Source of the DNA: Neurospora tetrasperma FGSC 2508
Taxonomy: Eukaryota; Ascomycota; Sordariomycetes; Sordariales; Sordariaceae
DNA length: 34,878 bases
Assembly (NCBI RefSeq): GCF_000213175.1
Contig: NW_009799099.1
Coordinates: 5,719,571 to 5,754,448, forward strand
Reading direction: 5' to 3'
Position 1 is the stretch's first letter. The number at the start of each line of letters is the position of its first letter. The notes under the pieces are model-generated. The model was not told the origin of the DNA. It searched no databases and worked only from the letters and a program-made list of their open reading frames with translations. This document shows, piece by piece, positions 23,336 to 32,758 of the stretch. The translations under genes were made by a program, and so were the position numbers.

Positions 23336-24374
23336 ACTGGCGTAGTATGGGGAGAGGTTGGAAGTGCCGAAGAGGAAACGCTAGGTACCCTAGGGAACTG
23401 CATGTTCTGCAGATTCTCAAGAGGAGCTGTTTGTTGATGGAAGATTTCCTAGAAAGCACTCGTGGACTGTCATTCAAGCATTGGAATCAACAAGCTGCCG
23501 ATGAAAAGCTTCATCAAAAGAGCCGTGCAACATACCTTTATATATAGTAGGTACTATTCCAAACCAAAGCCTGTGTCTCAGTCATGGTTTTCATTGTGAA
23601 GAAGAAAGCGAACACCAAAAGACAACCTAGAGTAAGGCTGTCGACCAACAGGGTTGATCCGTGTTGGGATATGCGTGATGACTTAGAAGGCTCGCTTTGA
23701 GAGGGGAAGAACATCAACATATGATGAGAACTACATGATCTTCAATGGCGGCTGCACATGGGGTACGGGAGCTAGAGGGATAGGGCATGCGGCATTCACT
23801 TTCTGTTCGTAGAGGTGTATACTTAGTAGGTAAGTGATCCCCATGCAGATAAATATATTAAACCTTGTACCTACAGGTACACTATGAAATACTAAGATGG
23901 TAGAATAGAATAGAATAGAATCCAGAACACTGGCGTATCGGGATAGAAACCCCAAGTATCCTCGCCATCAATACCTACCTACCTACCTACCTGTAGGTAA
24001 TCACCCAGCCAGCGTCAGTCGACCAGCACCAGCATCACCAACAGCCCCCATCCACAGCCAACATCCTCAGCCACCAACCATCAAGAGCTGCCATATCTAT
24101 ATAACCGCAAGACATGTGAATCTGGCGCACGAACTGCATGAACTGCATGAACGAACTGCATAATCTGAGACCTTATGTTGACAAGTGTGAAAAGCCGCCG
24201 CATATACGAATGCTAGATATCGGAGGAGACAAGGACAGGGTAAGTTGAGAAGGCAAAAGTTATTCTACTTCTATTCTACCCCGAGCTGTTAGTGCAAAAA
24301 AAGGCCAGTGAAGGCTGGCAGAGGAAGACAGAGAAAGGCTTCACCGCGCGAGGCAGACATGTGTGAATAATGAA

Positions 24375-24459
24375 GATAAGGATAAGGACAAGGACAAGGA
24401 CAAGGACAAGGACAAGGACAAGACCAAGCAGAAGGACAAAGACAAGGACAAGGACAAGG
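24375..24459 (+). repeat. AAGGAC hexamer array
   Basis: About 14 hexamer units, mostly AAGGAC with a few AAGGAT, AAGACC and AAAGAC variants. The plus strand would encode Lys-Asp repeats in one frame. The opposite strand gives long Leu-Val, Leu-Ser or Pro-Cys frames, which are artefacts of the repeat. No flanking frame supports a gene. Confidence 0.9.
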
Positions 24460-25590
24460 CACACAAAACCAGGCAAGGAAAGGGACACAGCAAGTACAGA
24501 TGCTCGACGTCAAGGATCAAGCAACGCATGGAAGATATATGATACAGCCTTGAATGGGCAATACCGATGGGTGATGCGTAGTCGACAGGTTTATTGGAGA
24601 TGGGATGGTCTAGAGAGTTTTGAGCTTCTATGACAGCTCGCCACTTACAAGCTATCGTGAGACAAAGGCTACCGACCTATGCTTCCCGTATGATGTGTAC
24701 AGGGCGATCTGATGGCAAAGGATCCTCTGTTCGCATTGAAGATTCCAAGTGTAACTGAAGAATACCTCTACGTATGTTATTGTTGCTACCTATATAGACT
24801 GGCCTGTGGAAGACACCAACGGCAGAACCAGCCCAGGGGCAAGAAATGAAATAACCCAGGCGAACACCACTGAGGTATCGAGAAAAAAAACCCAAGCCAC
24901 CACGCTTTCCTGGCATTCAAGAGTCCCATCAACACCAACCACACCGGTGAAGTCCCTGTCTCCGACCGCCGTCCAGCTCCAGCCACACTAGAAGCAACCC
25001 AAACAAACTTCAAGGCGTGCGCCACCACGCACTCCAGTCCTGGGTTTTCCCGATGGTTGAATCTTCTCCCCAAGAAGTCCGACTGGAGGAGTTTTGCTTT
25101 CTGACAAAGTTCCGCACAGTTCGTCTTCGATATCCCCATCGTTGCTTACTCCTATATACATTTGTTCCCTGTACATAAAGGTAAGGTAGCGGCTAGTGGT
25201 GGTCGATTCAATCTAACCTAGAGGTATATTGAACAACAGTCAAGCGCTTCTCTGCTTCCAGCTATACTACCACCAACCCACCTTCTCACCATTCAATTCT
25301 TTCCCTTAGGTTCTTACCATCGCTTTCTTCCCTATGCTCCAAGTCTTGTTCATGTTGAACATTATCCCGCCAACCCCCGCCCCCATGCCGTACCTGCCTT
25401 GGTTAATACAAACCCACACTCCAGCACCAACCTTTCATCCCAACACTCTTTAGTTTCTCCACTCAACACTTCTACCTACAACACAGACCTACCAAGTGTC
25501 ACTTTTCCTCACGTGTATTGTTCCCTTCACCCTACGTGCCAACTATATGTGCAGTGCACTTCACACCGTCTCTTCTCCCATCTCCTCAAT

Positions 25591-26199
25591 CTATCGCCTC
25601 CCCTTCCCCTTCCCCTTCTCTGAAATCCCCGTCGCTCCACACCCAACACAAACAACATGATAACAAACCATATCCGGATCCGCCCCTCTTACCAGCCCCG
25701 GCCGTGCTTTACACCACGCATACTCATTCCCTTTGCCTCCACACCTGCAGCACGTCCATTTACCGCCTAGTTGCTCGAGTCTGCATTGCCCCGAGGAACA
25801 CTCGAGGCTGGTCAGGCAGGTGGAGGATGCGCAGGGGTTGTTGAAGTCCATGGTCTGCGGTTGTGTGTGTTGTTGTTGCTGGGTGGGGGATATGGAGGCG
25901 GTGGAGGAATACAAGGAAGTGTAGTCAACGGAAAAGGGAGTGCCGTCGTCGGAGTAGTAGGATGTGGTTGATGCCGAAGATTGAGAGGAGGTTGGGGAAG
26001 TGGAGAGGGTTGAGATGCTGTTGGACATGGCTGTGGACGCAAGGTGGGAGTCGTCGTAGATCGCGTTGTTGCAGGGTTGGCGGTTGCCGGTGGTGAAGTC
26101 GATGGTGGCGTCGGAGCAGAAGAGGTAGTGGATTACGAAGTAGAGGTCTTTTGGGCAAGGAGGGATGTGGTGGTGGTGGAGGTAGTGGTAGGTGCACAT
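25591..26199 (-). CDS. Cys/His-rich protein B (202 aa), uncharacterised family
   Basis: Single exon. The start is the first in-frame ATG (AACAAAATGTGC), after an A/G-rich leader. Module 1 (2-45) has C2, a His run at 8-11, C15, C28 and C43; the block FCSDATIDFTTGNRQPCNN matches protein A position by position. Residues 52-117 are a Ser/Thr/Gln-rich linker absent from A. C134 and C139 then precede module 2: W148-T-C-C-R-C153, C163, C179-Y-H181-x2-C184-x2-C187. The tail is short and basic (EKGKGKGRR). Shared order and spacing show A and B are paralogues. Probable metal binding is inferred from the Cys/His pattern; biochemical role and partners are unknown. No signal peptide, so a cytosolic or nuclear protein is expected. 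Confidence 0.82.
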   Translation of the reverse strand: MCTYHYLHHHHIPPCPKDLYFVIHYLFCSDATIDFTTGNRQPCNNAIYDDSHLASTAMSNSISTLSTSPTSSQSSASTTSYYSDDGTPFSVDYTSLYSSTASISPTQQQQHTQPQTMDFNNPCASSTCLTSLECSSGQCRLEQLGGKWTCCRCGGKGNEYAWCKARPGLVRGADPDMVCYHVVCVGCGATGISEKGKGKGRR

Positions 26200-26317
26200 T
26201 TTGTTGTTTGTGTTATTTCTTCTCTTCAAAGCCTCGAGATCCGTTGTATCCTGCTTTCTCCCACTTTCTTGAAGTAGTTGAACCCTGTGTTTCTTGACTC
26301 CAAGTGGCCGAAAAACT

Positions 26318-26327
26318 AATATATCAC
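26318..26327 (-). promoter_or_regulatory. TATA-like element of gene B
   Basis: TGATATATTA on the minus strand, about 120 bases before the ATG of gene B, followed by an A/G-rich leader. Assigned by position and composition. Confidence 0.4.
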
Positions 26328-26455
26328 GTCTCAAAGTAGTTCGTTGTTGCTCTGTTCTCGGCTACAATGACGTTCGGTGTGGAAATAGTGCTTCTTCTTT
26401 TGTCTCTCTCCGGGGTTTGACAGCAGACAGCTGCAACTGGTGGTCCTTGATAACC

Positions 26456-26686
26456 TTAGTCTGCACCTGTTTGTCTGAGAATGAAATTGATGTTAGCTTT
26501 TTGTTCATCAGGGCAATCTTTGATGCCGCGGTAGATCTTACAGGTGGATGTTGCGGGATGAATTTTGCTGTTAGCTGTGTTGAAAGTGCGTTGTGTATCT
26601 TCTTTCCATGAGTGTCCGTCCAATGTCTGTTCGTCGTTCAACTGGCCGGAGTAGTGATAAACTTCAACTTTGGAACTGCTGTCGCT
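26456..26686 (-). CDS. possible exon of a small Cys-containing protein
   Basis: The minus-strand frame reads about 76 codons to TAA at 26456, with protein-like blocks KVEVYHYSGQLNDEQ and STCKIYRGIKDCPDEQ. No ATG opens the frame; it can begin only at GTG or after a splice acceptor near 26690, so this would be a last exon. A TATA-like word (GGATATAAGG) and an ATG lie just upstream on the same strand but in other frames. It precedes gene B's promoter on the same strand by about 130 bases. Could be a fragment of a small protein gene or chance. Confidence 0.28.
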   Translation of the reverse strand, partial: SDSSSKVEVYHYSGQLNDEQTLDGHSWKEDTQRTFNTANSKIHPATSTCKIYRGIKDCPDEQKANINFILRQTGAD

Positions 26687-28473
26687 CACAAGCTTTTTCA
26701 GTCAACTGCACACTTGAGATGCACCTCGCCATATCCTTATATCCTTCTCTTCCTCTGTCCCTGCCCATTCCGATCCTCACGTTTACATCAGGTCGGCATG
26801 TCTCGTCCGCTCCATCGTGCCATCCCTTCGGCTCAATGCCGATTCGGTCTCTTCCTGAAGCTCCGTGGGGCAGCACAAACCAAGTGAACCCTGAAGCAGA
26901 ATTCGGAAGTACTGCCGCTGTGTACATCGCAGACTTCCTATTCAGGTTGATATTTGGTAAGCCATTCTCGAATATGTGGTGCCATTTTCCTGCCAAGTAA
27001 GCGCCGTTACGGTCAACAGCTTGGAGAAGCACGTGGGTGCCTCGGTGAACGATGGGCGAGTGTTAAGCATGGGAGAAACGTGGGTCTGTGAACGTAGTCG
27101 GGCTAAATTCTTGATGATGGTTGTACAAGCTCTGAGACAGCTATGGCAATGCCTCTTCTAGAGAGCCAAGCGCCGGATACGTTGACTTCTCGGCTCTCCT
27201 GATGTACTCGAGGCTTGAACTTGCCACTGGTTACTGCGGTTTGTCTGTTTTGAGTCAGCGATGTCCGAAACAGCCCTTGAAGGTTCTTCAACATCCCTAT
27301 CTCACTCGACCAGACGAGTATGACGGGACTAGCCTCTCGACATGGACGCCCTCCAAGAATAGCTTGGGTATAGAAATGCGTTGGGCGATCGCGGCGTTGC
27401 TACACGGCGTGGCCTCGCAGGCCCTCGATTCGGCGGTTTGCAGTCTTTCGAAACAAAGCAGCAACGGCACGGAGTCTGTGATGGTGTCGGGATGATTCAA
27501 GGTTCGCTTTTCTCTTGAGCTACGTCCGTAATCTAACGGATCTTGTATTCCGAATGGCTGTTTAGTCGAAAGCAGCCAGGCCGCCGAGGGGCCCGACTCG
27601 CATGGAGCATCGATGTTGAAACAGCCATCGTGTCGTTCTCCTAATCTCAATGGTCAGTCGCGGGATATCGCGAGAGATTCGGCAGAACCCAACTTCTCCG
27701 GTGTCTTGACATGAGCTTACTGCATAAAACCGAGACAGCAGCTGGGAGCTCGACCGGTCTCCCATGTCCAAGGTTGGTGTCGTCACACAAACTCTCCCTC
27801 GTTGGCCGCCTCCCGCCGTCCCATGGTGCAGACTGCAGAAGCGTTGAATGTCAGAAGAAGGGCAGCGGAGGGCCCAAATGGCGTTTCCACTGAAGACTGC
27901 TCGCTGCAGGATCCTTGGAGACCGGCCTCCGGAGCACGCGAGGGACACGAGTGGCTTGCCCCTTTTTTCTGCCAAACAATAAAACATGCCATGGCAACGG
28001 CCCTACCTTGTCATATCTCGCCCCCTCGCTTCAGGTAGAGAGGTATACCTGGCGGGATGTCTTGGAGACTAGCAAATTTAGCTCAGGCCTCCCAAGACAG
28101 TTGGGCTTGGCCGGCAATCGGCATATGCTGATGCAAATAATAGAGTGCTAGGTAGTAGACTGCTTTCCGGCAGGCAAAGTGCGGCAACGTACAGAATCAG
28201 AACAGTACCTGCATGTGAATTGTGCGTACCTCTACTGAAGCTGGGTGCGGTTGATGAAGCAGGATCAAAGACCTTGGAGGGGCAGATCTGAACAGTCTAA
28301 GACGGGTATCATCTCACAACAATTATCCTCCCGCGCTTGTCTCCCAGATCTTTCCGACCCCTCACTGTCCACAGATGGCTTCTCTTTGGATCATAGCCCT
28401 ATCAGTAATCGATGGTTAGCCCAAGCCACAGAACCTGGAACGGCCAGCGCAAAGCAGCATGGCAGTACTTTCA

Positions 28474-28807
28474 ATAGCGCGGTTATGATGCGCCCATCAC
28501 GTTTGTGGCTGGATATCGGGTTGGAGAAAAGCAATTTGAAGATACAGGCTGGGTTGTACCTTGGTTACACGAGGGATTTTGGCATATTGCGACATCTGAT
28601 CTCAGATTTGCCTTCCAGGAATCTCGGCGAGGCGCAGGGAGAGATGCTTTCATCGTTCAAAGGAGCCCAGACTTCAGCGGCCATAAGCGAGGTCTCAGGA
28701 GCACACAAAGGCGGACAATATATCTTGATGCGTTTTGTGCTCCGTCCTCTCAGTCAATGTCTCGCGTGGTGGACAACCCAATAAAGAGTCTCCTGACGCC
28801 TCTTTGA
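28474..28807 (+). pseudogene. possible coding fragment, unrecognised
   Basis: One plus frame reads GYDAPITFVAGYRVGEKQF and then GWVVPWLHEGFWHIATSDLR before losing protein character and stopping at 28807. The same frame upstream (NGQRKAAWQYFQ) is interrupted by TAG at about 28471. A longer overlapping frame (28245-28784) looks less protein-like. No family recognised; it could be a relic or an exon. Confidence 0.25.
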
Positions 28808-29515
28808 CACGGCAGCATCCCCTCAGCTCTAACTTGTGGTTTATTTGCGGAGGTGAAGTTATGGTGATTCCAAGCTCGGAATTGTCGTCGAGGGCAAATA
28901 CCGAACGGAGCTGTGCGCGCGGGTTACGAGGAGTCACAAGGAAACAAGTCGCTAACCACCACCAAGCCCGAGCAGCAAGTGTTGCACTAGCTTCCGTGAG
29001 CCCCGAGGATGAGTCGATTGTCGCTCAGTCGGGTCCGGGTGGAAGCCGGAGTATGGTTGTCGAGTAGGAGACGGGCTCCGGGCTGAATCTGATGGCTGAA
29101 ACCACACGTGAAGTATGTACTTTCTCAGGCCGGACTGTGGCAACGTACAACGGCGTCTCTCGCTGAGGCAGCCGAGACCAAAAGGCCTCCTGTTACAGTC
29201 TGCGGAGGAAGCAGTCCTGTCTTTGCGGCCTGGCGTGGTATTGGTTCCGATACGGACTCGTGATGATGATGGTGACACTGGACTGAGGAGATCGCCAAGG
29301 ATCGAGATGGGTTCTGTACTGAACGGCAGGCATTGTCGTCTGTCGTGGAAGCGAGAGGGACCGGTGCTGAAGAATCGGAAGTGGTTGATATCTGATCGCA
29401 TTGTCAGCCGCATAGGTGGGTGTCGTTGGAGGCATAGAATACATACATGACCTACAGCAAGGAGAAAAGCTTGCCTACCTGTAGGCGAGTGCTTTGCTCG
29501 TGATAGCGGTAGTGT

Positions 29516-29743
29516 TTACTCTCCTACCCATGAGCTCTTGGGTATGGAGAACAGCTGCTGGTGTAAACCAGGAAAACCGAAGAAGCGGTTAAAGTTTTCA
29601 ATCAGCAGAGCGTTGATTGGGGTTCGTGTAGAAGCCGTGGCCCACCGGTAATTTTTCACCATTTCTTCAAACTGCGTGGCAGTCTGTCGTGGGCGGCCGG
29701 CTCGTCCAAGGTAACTCGAGCAGGAAGGGCCAAGCCGAAACAC
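29516..29743 (-). pseudogene. possible coding fragment, unrecognised
   Basis: The minus-strand frame of 75 codons includes TATQFEEMVKNYRWATAST and PINALLIENFNRFFGFPG, which have protein-like composition. The frame is closed upstream by TAG within 20 bases and no ATG precedes the good part except the internal Met of EEMVKN. No family recognised. Confidence 0.22.
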
Positions 29744-30260
29744 GAAAGCAGGTCGCTAAAAGCGCTCTGATGGCAGGAATATGGGAGGGAGTATGAAGAA
29801 GGAGGAAGTCGCGGCACAGGCCCACATCAGTGAACTCCATGTACGGAGACGAAGACCACATTGAAGTCCTTCAGTCAGCTACTAGGTAGGTACTGCGCAA
29901 GACCAATGTGAGAGAGTTCAGAAGCAAATGAGTATCTCGAATACGAACCGCTCTGGTTTGTGAGGGTACTTTCAAGCTTTTACCTGCCCGGGTTTTCTTT
30001 GATGGGTTCCTCTTCCTATATGGGTTCAATGACGTCCACCTCACCCATTCTTCGCACTTTCCTTTTCGACTTTTCGTCACTTGAACATTACCTCTAAGTT
30101 TTCTCACCTACCGGCCATCGCTTCCAGAATATGGATGACTGCAGCCCCGTAGCTCTTTTTTCATGCAACCATCGCAACCCATCTTCGCTGAGGTTGGTAC
30201 CTAGGGTACCTATTCCATCAAGACTGCTCACCTCTATCTCTATCTCCCATCATTTTCACC

Positions 30261-30596
30261 ATGGATCGACTACCACAAGAAGCAATCGACTTAATTGTCG
30301 AAGTATTTGCGCAAGATTTGGAATGGATACCTCTACTTCCAACAAGATTGAGCAAATTTAGTAACGTCTCCAAGGGATGGCAGCGTGCTATAGGACAGCG
30401 GCTTTTCACTAAAATCGATGGTACTGTCTCTGGCTCCTTCCAGCTGTCCTTCTTCAACGCCATCCTGGGAGGGGAAGACAACAAATATCATCGGAACTCG
30501 GTCAGGAGCTTTACGTACACTACCGATCTCGTCACTTCCTTGTTAAATTCTCTTTCCCAAGTTGTTGCTCTAAATTTCTCGTCCTATCTCGGATGA
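30261..30596 (+). pseudogene. F-box protein gene, apparently truncated (111 codons)
   Basis: The ATG in an excellent context (TTTCACCATGG) opens a frame whose first 50 residues fit an F-box: LPQEAIDLIVEVFAQ, then LSKFSNVSKGWQRAIGQRLF. F-box proteins link substrates to SCF ubiquitin ligases through Skp1. The following residues have the look of the usual continuation, but the frame ends at TGA 30594 after SSYLG, whereas such proteins normally run several hundred residues. Downstream, an open plus frame (about 30634-30866, with SDEVSWIRSRSGLGDISYQG) may be the displaced continuation, reachable only by an intron or frameshift. A short functional protein cannot be excluded. Confidence 0.6.
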
Positions 30597-30883
30597 AGCA
30601 ACTCGCTCACCCGAGAGCATGAATATCCATAGCAACGTCATCAACAAAGCGAGTGTCGGCTTTCATCTCACCGTCAGCTACAGGTAAGGCGATGGATGTT
30701 TCACAAACATTATTCTTCTTCGCTCCTAACAAAAGATGTAAGCAAGTCAGATGAAGTGTCATGGATAAGATCACGGTCTGGACTCGGAGACATTAGCTAT
30801 CAAGGTCCTAGTCTCTCGGGGCCAGTCGCTGGTCTGCTCACACCTCCGCAGGATTTACTTGTAAGATAGCCCACAGCGTTGCA

Positions 30884-30949
30884 ACGTCTGGAGATTCTCT
30901 CTTGGACGTCTGGAGAGTCTGTCTTGGATATCCAGAGAGTCTAACTTGG
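30884..30949 (+). repeat. 22-base tandem repeat, three copies
   Basis: Three direct units at 30884-30905, 30906-30927 and 30928-30949, each ending in CTTGG. Copies 1 and 2 differ at two positions and copy 3 is more diverged. The unit is not a multiple of three, so it shifts the frame at each copy. It lies just after the F-box relic. Confidence 0.85.
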
Positions 30950-31463
30950 ACGTTGATAATCAGACGGCGAGTGATTCACATCTTGTTGGACTATAGACTT
31001 TCCGTCTCATGTCCCTACCTTATGCCGCTACATCTGAAGTTGGCCTGTCGAGCACAGTCGTGGATCATGGCAACAGTATAGAAGACGTTGATATAGCATT
31101 TGGTGCACAGGTGTAGGCCGCTTCAAGTGGGAGACAGAGAGAACCATATGAGTTATCCTTGTTCTTTTTAGCAACAGTTGAAGAAAAAGCGTGCAAAGTT
31201 ACTGTCCACGAACGCTTCACCAAGTCAAAAACAGATGCGCAGACACAACAAGGAGGGTATGGGAGGCCCTGCCCAGAAGTTGAGAACAGCAAGCATGCTG
31301 TACTCGCCTTATCTCGCCCCGCTCTGCTCATCCGATCTATTTCAGACGAGTGCTTCTCCTTGAAACTACCCGTGGACACGCGTGACAATAGGCAACAGCG
31401 CTTTCAAGTAGACAATATCGGACTTGAGTGGGGCGTACGGTCTGTGCCTGCCTTTTTTTCTTC

Positions 31464-31470
31464 TATAAAT
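31464..31470 (+). promoter_or_regulatory. TATA box of gene C
   Basis: TATAAAT, followed by a marked pyrimidine tract (31480-31530) and an A/C-rich leader to the ATG at 31706, about 240 bases on. Confidence 0.55.
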
Positions 31471-31705
31471 TGACGACTCCCCGACTTGCTTTCCTCTTCT
31501 TCCTCTTTTCTTCTTCTTCAACTTTCTAGGAAAGTCAAAACTCTCACTCACTCACATCGATGTGACCAGATCTTTTCTCACAGAAAGTTTTTACACCTTT
31601 ACAAGTTCTCTCAACTCTCAACTCTCAACCACACAACCTCAACCTCACCAACACTCATCAACTCCCACAAATAACCACATCTCCTCCAACCATATCTCCG
31701 CAACC

Positions 31706-32758
31706 ATGAATTCCCAGTGGGTTTGCTGCCAGTGCCTCGCTACTGGTCGAAGCGGCGGCCACTGCGACTGGGTGCTTCACGAGGAACCCTACTCTCCTGA
31801 AGCCTACGAAGCACTCCAGGAGCAGTGGTCGTCGTTTGACAATGAGTACATCGTCGCCGAGGACGATGGAGAGATCCTGGTCTTCTGCAACCACGAGAGA
31901 TGCGAAGGCTGCCCGGTCTGGCATCCCCAGAACCAGCCCCAGCCCCAGCCTGCCGTGCCCCAAGTTGCGCCGCCACAGCCGGTCATGTTTCCCCAGCCGC
32001 CGCCCTGGCTTTGGCCTCCTCAGCCGAGGAACAACGTTCCGCGTGGTAAGTGACTTCAGTTTGTTTTCGCCCTATTATGTTTTTCGTGTCAAGAGGTTGC
32101 AGTTCCGATCCATTCCAAACATCATATAACATAGTGAAGGACAGTGTCATTGAAACTCATTTCACCTTTACCTCAAATACATTTTCGCACCTCATCAAAC
32201 AGTATATGCTAACTTGCTTCCTGTTCAGTCTCCAACACCATTTTCGGCGACCTCGCGGCGGCGAGGGGAGAGTTCGGGGGCTATGCCAAAGAGACCGGGG
32301 TCTAGCGCTCCTTGGCTCTTGGAGCAGACACCCTCGGCTCTCCCTCGTCTGCCAGAGCAAAGCGCCCTCGCTCCGGCTCCGACAGCGGCAGCGGCAGCAG
32401 CAGCAACAGCAACAACCTCAGCCCTCCCTCCAAAAGGAGGAAGCTGTCTGCACCCGGCCCCGGCCGCCCCTCCTCCGGCGAGGAAGAGGAAGAGGAAGAG
32501 GACGAAGACGAAGACGAAGAAGAAGACGACAACAGCGATGACTTTGGCTCCGGCCCCGACTCTCGCCCTGGTCCTGGCCCCGGCCCGGGCCCCGGTTCGC
32601 CTGGCTCTGGGAGTGGCTCCCTCTCAGGCTCCGATTCTGGCCAAAGGAAGGTGTATAACAAACGCCTTCTCTTGGTCAGGGCCGGGCGCCGCGAGGGGGG
32701 TACACGACGACGACAAGCTCGGCCGCAGACGGGAAGGTCGCCCCTTGCTTTGTTGTGA
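31706..32758 (+). CDS. Cys/His-rich protein C (138 or 256 aa), uncharacterised family
   Basis: Exon 1 is 31706-32045 (donor GTAAGT). The start ATG has context CAACCATGAA. Module 2 of the family comes at once: W5-V-C-C-Q-C10, C20, C61-N-H63-x2-C66-x2-C69; the loop between C20 and C61 is long and acidic. A Pro/Gln-rich segment follows (74-110). There are two ways to continue. The canonical acceptor TTCAG at 32228, with a GCTAAC branch site, adds 25 residues and stops at TAG 32303: 138 aa. A later CAG at 32327 gives a 256-residue form with KRPR, SPPSKRRKL (145-153), an acidic run (165-185) and Pro-Gly and Ser-Gly repeats, ending at 32758. The frame after the TAG is the same as before it. Module 1 of proteins A and B is absent. 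Probably nuclear if the tail is made; function unknown. Confidence 0.75.
32046..32228 (+). other. intron of gene C (short form)
   Basis: Donor GTAAGT, branch-like ATGCTAAC at about 32206-32213 and acceptor TTCAG; 183 bases. The alternative acceptor at 32327 (GGAGCAG) gives a 282-base intron. Both keep the same frame. Confidence 0.6.

Larger units (their letters stand above)
20820..25590. other. repeat-bearing, AT-richer gene desert
   Basis: No gene is supported. It holds many TAGGTACCTA words (22160-22460, 23820-24000), two poly-A tracts, CTAGAA and AAGGAC tandem repeats, GAACTGCAT units at about 24125-24160, and short frames of no evident merit. The plus-strand stretch 21016-21115 (MWVTMGWAPTASVIWSGDYI) is protein-like but isolated. 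Confidence 0.4.
26690..30260. other. 3.6 kb without an intact gene, possible fragments
   Basis: Two stretches look protein-like but are isolated: plus about 28474-28807 and minus 29516-29743, described separately. Opposing frames of 100-180 codons elsewhere show no domain and are treated as chance. Confidence 0.4.

Noticed and set aside
24276-24529. Minus-strand Leu/Val/Ser-rich frames resembling membrane segments
   Set aside because: They are produced by the AAGGAC hexamer array read in reverse; there is no independent flanking coding sequence.
27297-27987. Minus-strand frames of 117 and 141 codons
   Set aside because: Overlapping, arginine- and serine-rich, no domain or family pattern, and no promoter-like leader.
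28245-28784. Longest plus-strand frame in the right part (179 codons)
   Set aside because: A frame within it, 28474-28807, looks more protein-like; the long frame has no domain and is probably its shadow or chance.
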